Assembly (NCBI GenBank): GCA_963811635.1
Contig: CAWESB010000010.1
Location: forward strand, 62,001 to 126,000
Reading direction: 5' to 3'
Length of the DNA stretch: 64,000 nucleotides
DNA from: JAIBJN01 sp963811635
Lineage (GTDB): Bacteria; Actinomycetota; Thermoleophilia; Gaiellales; Gaiellaceae
In this document: piece by piece, positions 50,420 through 60,471 of the stretch
How positions within the stretch are numbered: the first letter of the stretch is position 1
How the letters are laid out: every line of letters starts with the position of its first letter
The notes under the pieces: generated by a model
Databases searched by the model: none
Told to the model about the DNA's origin: nothing
Seen by the model: only the letters and a program-made list of their open reading frames with translations
Position numbers and translations under genes: made by a program

Positions 50420-50842
50420 CTAGTGGGACGGCTCGGTGTTGTCGGCTATGCGCTGGGCCATGCTCTCCATGATCGGCCACGCGATCTGCGGGTTCGCCTC
50501 GACGAAGGGGCGGAAGTCCCACGCTCCGAGCGCGTAGCAGCGGAGGTCGGTCTCGGCCGTCACCGTCGCGCTCCGCGGCTGGTCGTAGAAGAGGCCCATC
50601 TCGCCGAAGTGGTCGCCGGGCCCGAGCAAGGCCTTCGTCTCCCCGCCGACGATCACCGCGGCGCTGCCTTCGGCGATGACGAAGAAGGCGAGCACCCGCG
50701 GGCCCCGCTCCCCCTCACGCGTGACGACGGTGGCCTGCGGGAAGGTGTGCTCGCGGAACTGGCCGGCAAGGCGCTCGAGCTCCTCGGGCGCGAGGCCCGC
50801 GAGCAACGGCACATGCCTGAGGGCCTCGACCTCGACCGCCAC
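50420..50842 (-). CDS. cyclic nucleotide-binding domain protein
   Basis: A 140-residue single CNB domain. The fold starts VPLLAGLAPEELERLAGQF, has the phosphate-binding cassette GDHFGEMGLFYDQPRSATVTA (GE…RSA) and a C-helix (PIMESMAQRIADN). All phosphate-cassette residues are present, so it should bind cAMP or cGMP. It has no DNA-binding or effector domain, unlike CRP. Start GTG 50842. Divergent from the dehydrogenase at 50888. Confidence 0.85.
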   Translation of the reverse strand: MAVEVEALRHVPLLAGLAPEELERLAGQFREHTFPQATVVTREGERGPRVLAFFVIAEGSAAVIVGGETKALLGPGDHFGEMGLFYDQPRSATVTAETDLRCYALGAWDFRPFVEANPQIAWPIMESMAQRIADNTEPSH

Positions 50843-50887
50843 GGGCCGGGATGATAACGGCGCGGCGCCGGATGTACGCTGGCGCCG

Positions 50888-51781
50888 GTGCAGCTTCCGG
50901 ATCAGGTCGCGGTCGTCGGCGCCGGCACCATGGGCGCCGGGATCGCGCGGATCTTCGCTGATGCCGGCGCAGCGGTGCGTCTGTGCGCGCGCCGGGAGTC
51001 GAGCCTGGATGCCGCGCGCCCCCGCCTCGGCGACGCCGTGGACCGCGTGCTGCTGACGACGGACGCCGACGAGGCGCTCGTGGGCGCGGGCCTGGTCGTC
51101 GAGACGATCAGCGAGGCGGCGGAGCCCAAGCGCGCCGTGCTGGCGCGGGCCGAGGAGCTCGCCTCCGCCGACGCGATCCTGACGACCAACACCTCGTCGC
51201 TGCCGCTCGCCGCGCTCGCAGGGGCACTCGAGCGGCCGGGGCGGTTCGCCGGCCTCCACTTCCTCAACCCGCCGGAGCTCGTCGACCTCGTCGAGGTCGT
51301 CGGCGGCGAGGAGACCTCGCCCGAGACCCTCGAGCTCCTCCGTGGCTGGATGGAGCAGCTGGGGAAGGCGCCCGTCGTCGTCCGCCGGGACGTGCCCGGT
51401 TTCGTGGTCAACCGCCTCCAGTACGCGCTCCTCCGCGAGGCCTACGCTCTCGTCGACGCGGGAGTGTGCTCGTTCGCGGACGTCGACCGCGCCGTGACGC
51501 ACGGCCTCGGTGCCCGCTGGGCCGCGATCGGTCCGTTCGAGACGATGGACCTCGCCGGGCTCGACGTGCACGCGGCGGTGGCCGAGAACCTCTGGCCGGA
51601 GCTCTCGCGCGAGGCCGAGCCGTCGCCGACGATCGCCCGCGCCGTCGAGTCCGGCGCGCTCGGGGTGAAGAGCGGCAGGGGGCTGCGCGGGAACTACGGC
51701 CCCGAGGACGCTGCGGCGCTCGCCGCGCGCCGTGAGCGCGTTCTCCGGGGCCTCAGCAGCCTCCGCGAGCTCGAGGGCTAG
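50888..51781 (+). CDS. 3-hydroxyacyl-CoA dehydrogenase
   Basis: A 297-residue NAD-dependent enzyme of beta-oxidation. VAVVGAGTMGAGIARIFADAG is the NAD-binding motif; TTNTSSLPLAALA and FAGLHFLNPPELVDLVEVV hold the catalytic His/Asn region, and DVPGFVVNRLQYALLREAY the conserved dimer block. KSGRGLRGNYG near the end is typical of 3-hydroxyacyl-CoA or 3-hydroxybutyryl-CoA dehydrogenases. Start GTG 50888. It converges on hutU with two bases between stops. Confidence 0.9.
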   Translation: MQLPDQVAVVGAGTMGAGIARIFADAGAAVRLCARRESSLDAARPRLGDAVDRVLLTTDADEALVGAGLVVETISEAAEPKRAVLARAEELASADAILTTNTSSLPLAALAGALERPGRFAGLHFLNPPELVDLVEVVGGEETSPETLELLRGWMEQLGKAPVVVRRDVPGFVVNRLQYALLREAYALVDAGVCSFADVDRAVTHGLGARWAAIGPFETMDLAGLDVHAAVAENLWPELSREAEPSPTIARAVESGALGVKSGRGLRGNYGPEDAAALAARRERVLRGLSSLRELEG

Positions 51782-51783
51782 AG

Positions 51784-53400
<1,617 letters not shown>

Positions 53401-53469
53401 GCGCGGATCGTATCCCGGAGGCGGAGATGCCCCCGTCAGGCGGCGTGGAAGAGCGTGCCGCCCCGTGCG

Positions 53470-53655
53470 CTAGGGCTTCGGCCGGCGGCCGACGACGAAG
53501 TAGAGGATCGTCCCGACCACCGGGAGGATGATCACGATCAGGAGCCAGGCCACGAGCTGCACGCGGCTCAGGCGCTCCCGCCGACGAATCATGTCGACGA
53601 TCGCGAACAGCCAGGCCACGATCACGACCGCACCGACCCACCAGAGCCAGCCCAT
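53470..53655 (-). CDS. small membrane protein, PLDc_N-like
   Basis: A 61-residue two-helix membrane protein (WVGAVVIVAWLFAIVDMI and LVAWLLIVIILPVVGTILYFVVG) with the RRRERLSRVQ loop and the C-terminal GRRPKP. The pattern matches the phospholipase D-nuclease N-terminal (PLDc_N) domain, often found alone in actinobacteria. Role unknown. Confidence 0.75.
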   Translation of the reverse strand: MGWLWWVGAVVIVAWLFAIVDMIRRRERLSRVQLVAWLLIVIILPVVGTILYFVVGRRPKP

Positions 53656-53717
53656 TCAGGCAACCTGTCCGTCGCTCAACACGCGCAGACTCTACGGGAC
53701 GGGCCCGGCACGTGGGG

Positions 53718-55229
53718 TCAGGAGAACAGCGGCCGCAGCGCCGCGTACAGCTCCCGGTGACGGCGGTACAGCGCGTCGTAGACCTCGCCGAACTCTGGGC
53801 GGGGCAGCAGCGGCTCGGAGCGGGGACCGGCCATCGCGCGGCTGGCCGAGTGCACGTCCGCGTGCAGCCCGGCGCCGACGGCCGCGAGCATCGCGGCGCC
53901 CCGGGCCGTGGTTTCGACGTCGTCCGGCCGAGTGACGGGCAGGCCGGTGACGTCCGCGCGGATCTGCCTCAGTAAATTGCCGCGCGCGCCGCCCGCGACG
54001 CAGACCAGCTCGACCGTCCGCTGGCCCGCGGCCTGGATCGCCTCGAGCACGTCGCGCAGCGCGAAGGCGTTGCCCTCGAGCAACGCCCGCGCGAGGTGAG
54101 CGCGGCCGTGGGCGGCGGTGAGCCCGAACCACCCTGCCCGCGCGGCTGCGTTCCATTCGGGTGCGGTCGCTCCGGCGAGGGCGGGCACCCACAGCACCCC
54201 TTCGGCCCCTACCGGAGCGTCCTCCGCCAGGGAGTTCAGGAGCTCGTACACGTCGGCGCCCGTCGCGGCCGCTCTGGCCGCCTCCACCGACCCCAGCTCG
54301 TCGCGGAACCAGCGGTAGGCCCCGCCCGACAGCCAGCCGGGATTCTCGAGCAGCCAGCCTCCGGGCACCGCATGCGGGTGGAGCTCGGTGATGCCCTCGG
54401 GGTCGAGGACCGGTCCCGGCACGACCGCGCAGACGGGCTCCGCCGTCCCCATCACGTCGCAGACCACGCCGGGCTCGACGACGCCGGCGCCCAGCGTCGC
54501 AGCCATGTCGTCGCCGCATCCGAGCACCACCTGGGTCGACGGGTCGAGCCCGGCGGCGTCCCGGAGCCAGGGCGCCACCGGGCCCAGCACCGCGTGCGCC
54601 TCGCGGACGGGAGCAAGCGACGCGACGTCGATGTCGAACGCATCGCATGCCTCCTGCGACCACTCGCCGCTCTCGACGTCCAGGAGCATGGTCGACGAGG
54701 CGTTGGACGGGTCGACCGCCGGCTCGCCGGAGGCATGCCAGGCGACGAAGGAGCCGGGCAGGAGGAACCAGCGCGCGCCGTCGTGCTCATCGCGACGGTG
54801 CTCCCGCAGCCAGGCGATCTTCGCGGCCACGTGGCCCGGGTCGAGGTTGCAGCCGCTCAGCTCGCGTAACCGCGCGGGCTCGATCCGCTCCGCCGCCGCC
54901 GCGCACTCCGCTCCCGCACGGCGGTCCATCCAGATCAGCGCGGGGCCCAGCGGCTCGCCCGCGGCGTCGGCAGCGACCAGGCCGTCCAGCTGCGATCCGA
55001 ACGACACAGCGCGGACTGCGTCCCCGTCTACGGCTCGGCGCACCTCGGCCAGCGCCTGCGCCACGGCCCCGAGCCACTCGCGGGCGTCCTGCTCGGCCCA
55101 CCCCGGCTGGGGGTAAGAGAGCGTGTGCGGCACGTAGGCCGTCGCGACCCGCTCGCCGTCCGGAGCGATCGCCTGCGCGCAGGTGCCCTGCGAGCCGACG
55201 TCGACGCCGACCACGAGCTCCGCGGTCAC
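53718..55229 (-). CDS. FGGY-family carbohydrate kinase, xylulokinase-like
   Basis: A 503-residue sugar kinase. VVGVDVGSQGTCAQAI is the phosphate-1 motif, AVSFGSQLDGLVAAD the sugar-binding region, ALIWMDRRAGAEC the D-W substrate block, VVLGCGDDMAATLGAGV the nucleotide block with the catalytic Asp, and LVCVAGGARGNLLRQIRADVTG the FGGY adenosine signature. The substrate (xylulose, ribulose, erythritol or similar) cannot be fixed. GTG 55229 overlaps the upstream GntR stop by four bases, so regulator and kinase are one transcript with the dehydrogenase. Confidence 0.88.
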   Translation of the reverse strand: MTAELVVGVDVGSQGTCAQAIAPDGERVATAYVPHTLSYPQPGWAEQDAREWLGAVAQALAEVRRAVDGDAVRAVSFGSQLDGLVAADAAGEPLGPALIWMDRRAGAECAAAAERIEPARLRELSGCNLDPGHVAAKIAWLREHRRDEHDGARWFLLPGSFVAWHASGEPAVDPSNASSTMLLDVESGEWSQEACDAFDIDVASLAPVREAHAVLGPVAPWLRDAAGLDPSTQVVLGCGDDMAATLGAGVVEPGVVCDVMGTAEPVCAVVPGPVLDPEGITELHPHAVPGGWLLENPGWLSGGAYRWFRDELGSVEAARAAATGADVYELLNSLAEDAPVGAEGVLWVPALAGATAPEWNAAARAGWFGLTAAHGRAHLARALLEGNAFALRDVLEAIQAAGQRTVELVCVAGGARGNLLRQIRADVTGLPVTRPDDVETTARGAAMLAAVGAGLHADVHSASRAMAGPRSEPLLPRPEFGEVYDALYRRHRELYAALRPLFS

Positions 55230-55975
55230 TCTGCAGCCTCCGAGTCGTCGCCCGGCCCGCGGCGGTACACCGTGAACTCGAAAGCGTCCGCCAGGTGGTG
55301 CTCCTGAGAGACGAGCACGACGGTGCCCTCGGCGGTGCTGTCCAGCTGGACGAGCGTCAGCAGCAGCTCCCCGGGGCTCACTCCCAGGCGCTCGGCGACC
55401 TCGCCGCTCGCAACGGCAGGCGTGATCGTCGCGACGCCGTGATGGACGGGCAGGCCGCGCTCGGCCAGCGCGGCGTAGATCGAGCCGCCCTCCAACGCGG
55501 CCATGGCCTCCAGTGAGAGCACGTCGGTCCGGCACCAGTCGGTCGAGTCGACCACCCGCCGGCCGGCCGCGGTCCGGACCCGGCGCAGAGCGCAAACCGC
55601 CGTCCCGGAATCGATGCCGAGCGCCGCAGCCACGCGCGGCGGGGCGGTCTCGGTCGCGCAGCTCTCGGCCGCGCTCCCCGGCTCCACCCCCATCGCGGCG
55701 ATCATCGAGGAGACGGAGAAGTTGCGGCTGAGGTCGTTCCGCACCCCCGGTCGGTGGGAGACGTAGGTCCCCGACCCGTGGAGCCGCACGACGACGCCGT
55801 CCTCCTCGAGCAGCGTGATGCCTTCCCGAAGCGATGGCCGCGAGACGCCGAGGCTGCGCGCCAGCTCGGGCTCGCTCGGCAAACGGTCGCCGGGCTCCAG
55901 CCCCTGCGCGACGATCCGCTCACGGAGCGCCTTGGCGACCGAGTGGCTCAGCGCGCGGCGAGGAGGCGCCCTCAT
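55226..55975 (-). CDS. GntR/UTRA-family transcription regulator of the polyol cassette
   Basis: A 249-residue regulator. The winged HTH is at SVAKALRERIVAQGLEPGDRLPSEPELARSLGVSRPSLREGI (in parts) and the effector-binding UTRA domain fills residues 90-245 (DSTDWCRTDVLSLEAMAALE). It lies between the alcohol dehydrogenase (one-base gap) and the kinase (overlap), so it is within the operon it most likely controls. The palindrome at 57072-57088, upstream of the dehydrogenase, fits its class. Start ATG 55975. The effector is probably the phosphorylated sugar or the alcohol, by family habit. Confidence 0.88.
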   Translation of the reverse strand: MRAPPRRALSHSVAKALRERIVAQGLEPGDRLPSEPELARSLGVSRPSLREGITLLEEDGVVVRLHGSGTYVSHRPGVRNDLSRNFSVSSMIAAMGVEPGSAAESCATETAPPRVAAALGIDSGTAVCALRRVRTAAGRRVVDSTDWCRTDVLSLEAMAALEGGSIYAALAERGLPVHHGVATITPAVASGEVAERLGVSPGELLLTLVQLDSTAEGTVVLVSQEHHLADAFEFTVYRRGPGDDSEAAE

Positions 55976-55976
55976 C

Positions 55977-57035
55977 TCAGGGGCGCACGACGACCTTGAG
56001 CACCTCGCCCGCGCGGATCCGCTCGAAGGCCTCCGGCGCGGCGTCGAGGTCGACGATGTCGGAGACGACGCTGCGAATGCCGCCGAGGTCGTCGGCCAGC
56101 ATGTCGAGGGCGTGCACCTGGTCGCGGTGGCGCGAAGCGTACGAGCCGTGCACCTGCACCTCCTGGTAGTGGAGGATGTTCGACGGAAAGCGCATGTGCG
56201 TCGTGCCCTTCGGCAGGCCGCCGAAGAAGAGCACCCGGCCGCGCGGCGCCGCCATCTCCATCGCCTGCTCCTGGGCGATGTCGCTGGAGCAGGCGACGAT
56301 GACGACGTCGGCGCCGATCCCGTCGGTCGCCGCGCGCACGGCCTCGATGCCATCGGCGGACGACGTGTCGACGTAGCCCATCCGCTCGTCGCCGAGGATG
56401 CCGCGCGCGAGCTCGAGCCGCTGCGCCGCTGTCTCCAGCATGAGCACGCGGCCCGCGCCCTCGAGCCTGGCGATGAGGGCGTGGGCGGTGCCCACCGGCC
56501 CGGCGCCGATCACCGCGACCGTGTCGTCGAGCGAGACGGCGATGTCCTTGTGGCCGCAGATCGCGTCGGAGAGCGGATCGGCGAAGGTCGCGTGGACGTC
56601 GGAGAGGCCGTCCGGGATCCGGAAGAGGTTCTTGAGCGCGATCTGCGGAATCGCGACCGTCTCCGCGTAGGCGCCCTGGTGGTCGAAGCCCATCAGCTCA
56701 CCGTTGACGCAGAGGTGCTCGTTGCCCGAGCGGCAGAGACGGCAGCGCCCGCACCAGAGCGTCGAGATGCAATGGACGCGGTCGCCGACCGAGAGGCCCG
56801 ACTGGGCCACTTCGTCCGCGGCTGCCGGGCCGACCTCGATCAGCTCCCCGCTGATCTCGTGGCCGAGGACCCAGGGCGCCGAGACGCGCCGGTCCCCGTT
56901 GTAGAACGTCCGCACGTCGGTTCCGCAGATGCCGCAGGCGGTGACGCGGAGGAGGACGCCGGTCTCCGGACACGCCGGGTCGGCCACCTCTCCGATGGAC
57001 ATCTCGCCCGGGCCGTCCCAGATAGCTGCTCGCAC
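55977..57035 (-). CDS. zinc-dependent alcohol/polyol dehydrogenase
   Basis: A 352-residue medium-chain dehydrogenase. Catalytic zinc ligands are in TACGICGTDVRTF (Cys) and WVLGHEISGELIEV (His-Glu). Structural zinc cysteines are at CISTLWCGRCRLCRSGNEHLC, and the NAD-binding motif is VAVIGAGPVGTAHALIAR. The C-terminal part has GIEAVRAATDGIGADVVIVACSS. Length and the polyol-type GHKDIAVSLDDTVAV suggest a sorbitol, threonine or polyol dehydrogenase-like substrate. It is the first gene of the operon, transcribed from the shared operator region at 57036-57097. Confidence 0.88.
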   Translation of the reverse strand: MRAAIWDGPGEMSIGEVADPACPETGVLLRVTACGICGTDVRTFYNGDRRVSAPWVLGHEISGELIEVGPAAADEVAQSGLSVGDRVHCISTLWCGRCRLCRSGNEHLCVNGELMGFDHQGAYAETVAIPQIALKNLFRIPDGLSDVHATFADPLSDAICGHKDIAVSLDDTVAVIGAGPVGTAHALIARLEGAGRVLMLETAAQRLELARGILGDERMGYVDTSSADGIEAVRAATDGIGADVVIVACSSDIAQEQAMEMAAPRGRVLFFGGLPKGTTHMRFPSNILHYQEVQVHGSYASRHRDQVHALDMLADDLGGIRSVVSDIVDLDAAPEAFERIRAGEVLKVVVRP

Positions 57036-57071
57036 GTCGCCTCGCTCGGTCGTTGGATCGATACGATACCG

Positions 57072-57088
57072 AAGTTGTCTGACAACTT
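57072..57088. promoter_or_regulatory. GntR-type operator palindrome
   Basis: AAGTTGTC-T-GACAACTT, a perfect eight-base palindrome with one central base. Its core TTGTCTGACAA has the form TNGTNxACNA of FadR/GntR-family operators. It lies between the divergent dehydrogenase operon and the TIM-barrel gene, in a position to control both. The GntR encoded at 55226-55975 is the natural binder. Confidence 0.8.
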
Positions 57089-57097
57089 GGGGGCGCC

Positions 57098-57805
57098 GTG
57101 ATCGAGTTCATCTTCATGCTCACCCGCGACGACGAGACGCTCGCGGATGCGCGCGACGTCTACGCGTCCATCGCGACGACCGGCGTGCGCCACGTCGGCT
57201 GCAAGGACGTCGGCCTGCCGCGCGAGGAGCTCCAGGCCTTGCTGTCCGACATCAAGGCCAACGGCCACACCACGCATCTCGAGGTGGTCTCCGAGACCGA
57301 GGAGGCGACGCTCGCGTCCGCGCGCGCGGCTGCCGAGATCGGGCCCGACTACCTGATCGGCGGCACGCTGATCGAGCCCGTGCAGGAGATCGTCGCCGGC
57401 ACCGGGATCAAGTTCTTCCCCTACGTGGGCCGGATCGTCGGCCACCCCTGCCTTCTCCGCGGCTCGATCGCGGAGATCGCCGATGACGCCCGCAGGGCGG
57501 AGGCGCTCGGCGCGGACGGCATCAACCTGCTCGCGTACCGCTACGACGGCGACGTCGAGGCGCTTGTGGAGGCGGTCGTCGCGGCGACGACGCTGCCGGT
57601 GATCGCCGCCGGGTCGGTGGACTCGGCGGAGCGGATCCGCGCGCTCGACGAACGCGGCGTCTGGGCGTTCACGATCGGGACCGCGGCGCTCGACGGCGTC
57701 CTCGTCGCGGGCGAGCCTCTCGACCGACAGCTGCGCTACGCGCTCGCTGCCGCCGGAGGTGAAGGAGGGGGCGCCCGAGGCGCCCCCTCCCACGACCGTT
57801 CCTAG
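57098..57805 (+). CDS. TIM-barrel protein of unknown function, HisA/phosphate-barrel-like
   Basis: A 235-residue (beta/alpha)8-type protein starting at GTG 57098 (VIEFIFMLTRDDETLADARDVYASI). The pattern GVRHVGCKDVGLP, HTTHLEVVSET, YLIGGTLIEPV, KFFPYVGRIVGHPCLLRG, INLLAYRYDGDV, LPVIAAGSVDS and WAFTIGTAAL is a phosphate-binding barrel resembling HisA/HisF and related isomerases. A sugar or carboxylic-acid phosphate isomerase or aldolase would fit the adjoining kinase and dehydrogenase. Its 3' end encodes a perfect hairpin, and its C-terminus (GEGGGARGAPS) follows from it. Confidence 0.7.
   Translation: MIEFIFMLTRDDETLADARDVYASIATTGVRHVGCKDVGLPREELQALLSDIKANGHTTHLEVVSETEEATLASARAAAEIGPDYLIGGTLIEPVQEIVAGTGIKFFPYVGRIVGHPCLLRGSIAEIADDARRAEALGADGINLLAYRYDGDVEALVEAVVAATTLPVIAAGSVDSAERIRALDERGVWAFTIGTAALDGVLVAGEPLDRQLRYALAAAGGEGGGARGAPSHDRS
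57764..57790. terminator. hairpin inside the 3' end of the TIM-barrel gene
   Basis: Perfect 12-base stem GGAGGGGGCGCC/GGCGCCCCCTCC (57764-57775 and 57779-57790) with a CGA loop, lying inside the coding region 13-39 bases before the stop. It would act for both convergent transcripts, as the permease ends at 57802 on the other strand. Confidence 0.75.
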
Positions 57806-59406
57806 ACCTGTCCTTCGTTGATGAACCGACCCGCTGTCTCGTACTTGGCCGGGTTGGTCGAGCGGAGGACGAGGGCGTAGACCAGGGCGGCCACCGGCAC
57901 GAGCACGCCGATGATCCCCAGCCAGGTGATGTCGATCTCGAAGCCGCGCCACGGTCCGATCTGGCCCAGCTCCTTCACGTACCACACGTCGCCGGCGGCG
58001 AGCGAGCTCAGGTACTTGTAACAGAGGTAGAGCACCATGATCTGGGCGAGGAAGCCGATCCAGGCTGCCACCGTGGTCTTCCAGAAACTTCGCTCGCTGG
58101 CCGGCTGACGCCGAAAGTAGGCCCAGACGGCCAGGGATGTCAAAGCCTGGACGAGGATGATCCAGATCACGCCCTGCACCGCGATCCAGTAGTAGACGTC
58201 GAGCCCGGTGTGGCCGGCGAACCTGAAGATGAGCACGATCGCGAGGGCGATTGCGGCCTGCGTGAGCACGGCCACATGCGGCGTCTTGTGCTTGGGGTGG
58301 GTCTTGCCCAATGCCCTAGGGAGGAGCCCCTCGCGCCCGAGCGAGTACGTGTAGCGAAGCCCGGCGTTGTTCAGGGCTGCGGCACACGCGAAGGCCCCCG
58401 TGATGATGAAGACCGACATCAGCTGCCCCAGCCAGGTGCCGATGAGCTCGTTCGCCGGCACGACGTTGAAGTTGAGGTAGTCGACCGCGATCTCGCCCCC
58501 GAAGACGGTCGTCGATCCAGCCGAGAGCGCGTCGAATGCCTGATTGGCAGGCCCGTACGAGCTGACCGACGCCCACGAGGCGAGGGTGTAGAGGACGCCG
58601 ACGAACACACAGGACACGTAGACCGCGATCGGGATCGTCCGGTGCGGATTCTTCGACTCCTCGGCGTAGTTGGGTGCTGCCTCGAATCCCACCCACGACC
58701 AGAAGGCGATGAAGATGCCGAGGCCGAACGCGATTCCCTTGAACGCGTTCCACGGCAGGACCGGGGCGATCGAGACGCCGTCGTTGCCGCCCTGGATGAA
58801 CACGCCGATCGTGAACGCGATGATGATGAACAGCTCGGTGATCAGGAAGACGCCGAGGATCTTGGCCGAGATGGGGATGTCGAAGTACCCCAGCGCCGAG
58901 ATGCCGATGATGCCGAGGATCGCGTACCAGATCCAGTTGATCGGATCCATGTCGAACGCGGACGCGACCTTCGCCTGCGCGAAGGCGGCGAAGCCGCCGA
59001 TCAGCGACGCGCCGAAGAGCGTGTACGCCGCGGCGAGCGAGAGGCCGGACACCATCCCCAGCGTCCGGCCGAGGCCGTGGCTCACGTAGGTGAACATGCC
59101 GCCCGCGGCCCGGATCTTTCGCGCCATCTGCACGTACGCCACCGAGAAGATCGTCAGGATGATCGTGGCGAAGAAGAAGGCCGCCGGCGCGTACTTCTCG
59201 TTCCCGGCGCCGACGACGAACGGGAAGTTGAACATGAACACCGCCAGCGGCGCCGAGCCGGTGACGCAGAGGAAGAGCACGAGGAGAAGGCCGATCGAGC
59301 CGGATCGCAGCTTCTCGACGCTCGCATCGTCGGCGATGTCGACCGAGGTGACGGTCCCCTCGTGAACCATGTGTGGTTGGACGGCCCCACTTTCAGAGCT
59401 AGGCAT
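57802..59406 (-). CDS. APC-superfamily amine/amino-acid permease
   Basis: A 534-residue membrane transporter with 12-14 helices (GLLLVLFLCVTGSAPLAVFMF, SIAPVLPWNAFKGIAFGLGIFIAFWSW in part). The conserved GFEAAPNYAEESKNPHRTIPIAVY resembles the ethanolamine/amino-alcohol and amino-acid permease branch of the APC family (E-E-x-K-N-P). AGLRYTYSLGREGLLPRAL is the conserved helix 8-9 segment. It is the last gene of the microcompartment-linked operon and is a fitting importer for an amino alcohol or amide. Start ATG 59406. Confidence 0.88.
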   Translation of the reverse strand: MPSSESGAVQPHMVHEGTVTSVDIADDASVEKLRSGSIGLLLVLFLCVTGSAPLAVFMFNFPFVVGAGNEKYAPAAFFFATIILTIFSVAYVQMARKIRAAGGMFTYVSHGLGRTLGMVSGLSLAAAYTLFGASLIGGFAAFAQAKVASAFDMDPINWIWYAILGIIGISALGYFDIPISAKILGVFLITELFIIIAFTIGVFIQGGNDGVSIAPVLPWNAFKGIAFGLGIFIAFWSWVGFEAAPNYAEESKNPHRTIPIAVYVSCVFVGVLYTLASWASVSSYGPANQAFDALSAGSTTVFGGEIAVDYLNFNVVPANELIGTWLGQLMSVFIITGAFACAAALNNAGLRYTYSLGREGLLPRALGKTHPKHKTPHVAVLTQAAIALAIVLIFRFAGHTGLDVYYWIAVQGVIWIILVQALTSLAVWAYFRRQPASERSFWKTTVAAWIGFLAQIMVLYLCYKYLSSLAAGDVWYVKELGQIGPWRGFEIDITWLGIIGVLVPVAALVYALVLRSTNPAKYETAGRFINEGQV

Positions 59407-59507
59407 TGAACCTCCGGTTTCGCGGGCTGCCCGCTCCCGTGCGGGTCAGCCGGTGAAGAATCGGAAGATCCTGCCCTATTCGCGGCGAGAAGTCGAGACC
59501 CCGGGCC

Positions 59508-60452
59508 TCACTCGTCGGCGAAGACCGCGTCCGGCAGGAAGCAGCCGACGATCCAGTTGGGCGCGTCGACGATCTCGGTGATCTTCAGGTCGGCGGCGAG
59601 CGAGCAAAGCACGTAGGCGTCCTGGCGGGAGAGGCCGCGCCGGTCGACCAGGTGGTCGATCATCCCCCGCACAGCGGAGCGGGCCGCTTCCATGAGGTCG
59701 TCCTCGACGCCCGTGGTCGCGAACCAGCCCCCGGCATCCACTCTGGGCGTCAGCGAGCCGGGCGGGCGGCGCAGCGCCGGCGAGCGCAGCGTCATCCCCC
59801 GCTCGACCGAGACGCGGATCGTCGTCCGCATCTGGCACTCGAGCCCGGACACGCAGACCTCCCCGTCACCCTGCGCCGCGTGACCGTCGCCGAGCGAGAG
59901 CAGCGCCCCCTCCACGCCGACCGGCAGGTAGAGCGTCGCACCGGCGGTCACGTGGCGAAGGTCGATGTTGCCGCCGCCCGCATGCGGCGGGGGGATCGGC
60001 ACATCGTGCATGCCCGCCCCGGGGACGCCCGTCGTGCCGCAGAACGGCTCGACCGGAATGCGCACGCCGGGCACGAGCTCGGTCGTGTCTCCCTGCGTGA
60101 GGTCGAAGAACTTCAGGTACGGATCGTCCAGCTCGCCCGCAGGCAGCAGGCCGAAGCCCGGGAGAATCGCCGCCCAACCCCAGTCGGGCAGCTCGAAGCC
60201 GAGAAGCTCGACGGCGAGCACGTCGCCGGGCTCCGCGCCCGCGACGTAGATCGGCCCGGCCAGCGGGTAGATGGTGTCGAAGTCGAGCGCGGGGAGATCG
60301 TCGGCCGTCGAGTCGCGCCCGATCTGGCCGCCGGCAAAGTCGTCGGTCTCGACCACGACCACGTCGCCCTGTTCCACGTGCACCACGGGCTCGACGTCGA
60401 CGTCCCAGCGCCGATGGGTCGGCATGGCTCGACTGATCAGATGCTCGGCCAT
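59508..60452 (-). CDS. acetamidase/formamidase family hydrolase
   Basis: A 314-residue FmdA/AmdA-family enzyme that cuts short amides to an acid and ammonia (or an amine). Family blocks: AIEPGDVLAVELLGFELP-type (GAEPGDVLAVELLGFEL), GMHDVPIPPPHAGGGNIDLRHVTAGATLYLPVGVEGALLSLGDGHAAQGDGE in short pieces, and the conserved QMRTTIRVSV and CSLAADLKITEIVD. The GxGHAAQGDGE acidic cluster is the metal/active-site area. It is placed between the GntR and the permease of the BMC operon, on the same strand. Confidence 0.9.
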   Translation of the reverse strand: MAEHLISRAMPTHRRWDVDVEPVVHVEQGDVVVVETDDFAGGQIGRDSTADDLPALDFDTIYPLAGPIYVAGAEPGDVLAVELLGFELPDWGWAAILPGFGLLPAGELDDPYLKFFDLTQGDTTELVPGVRIPVEPFCGTTGVPGAGMHDVPIPPPHAGGGNIDLRHVTAGATLYLPVGVEGALLSLGDGHAAQGDGEVCVSGLECQMRTTIRVSVERGMTLRSPALRRPPGSLTPRVDAGGWFATTGVEDDLMEAARSAVRGMIDHLVDRRGLSRQDAYVLCSLAADLKITEIVDAPNWIVGCFLPDAVFADE

Positions 60453-60471
60453 TGACGCGCGGGCGAGTATC

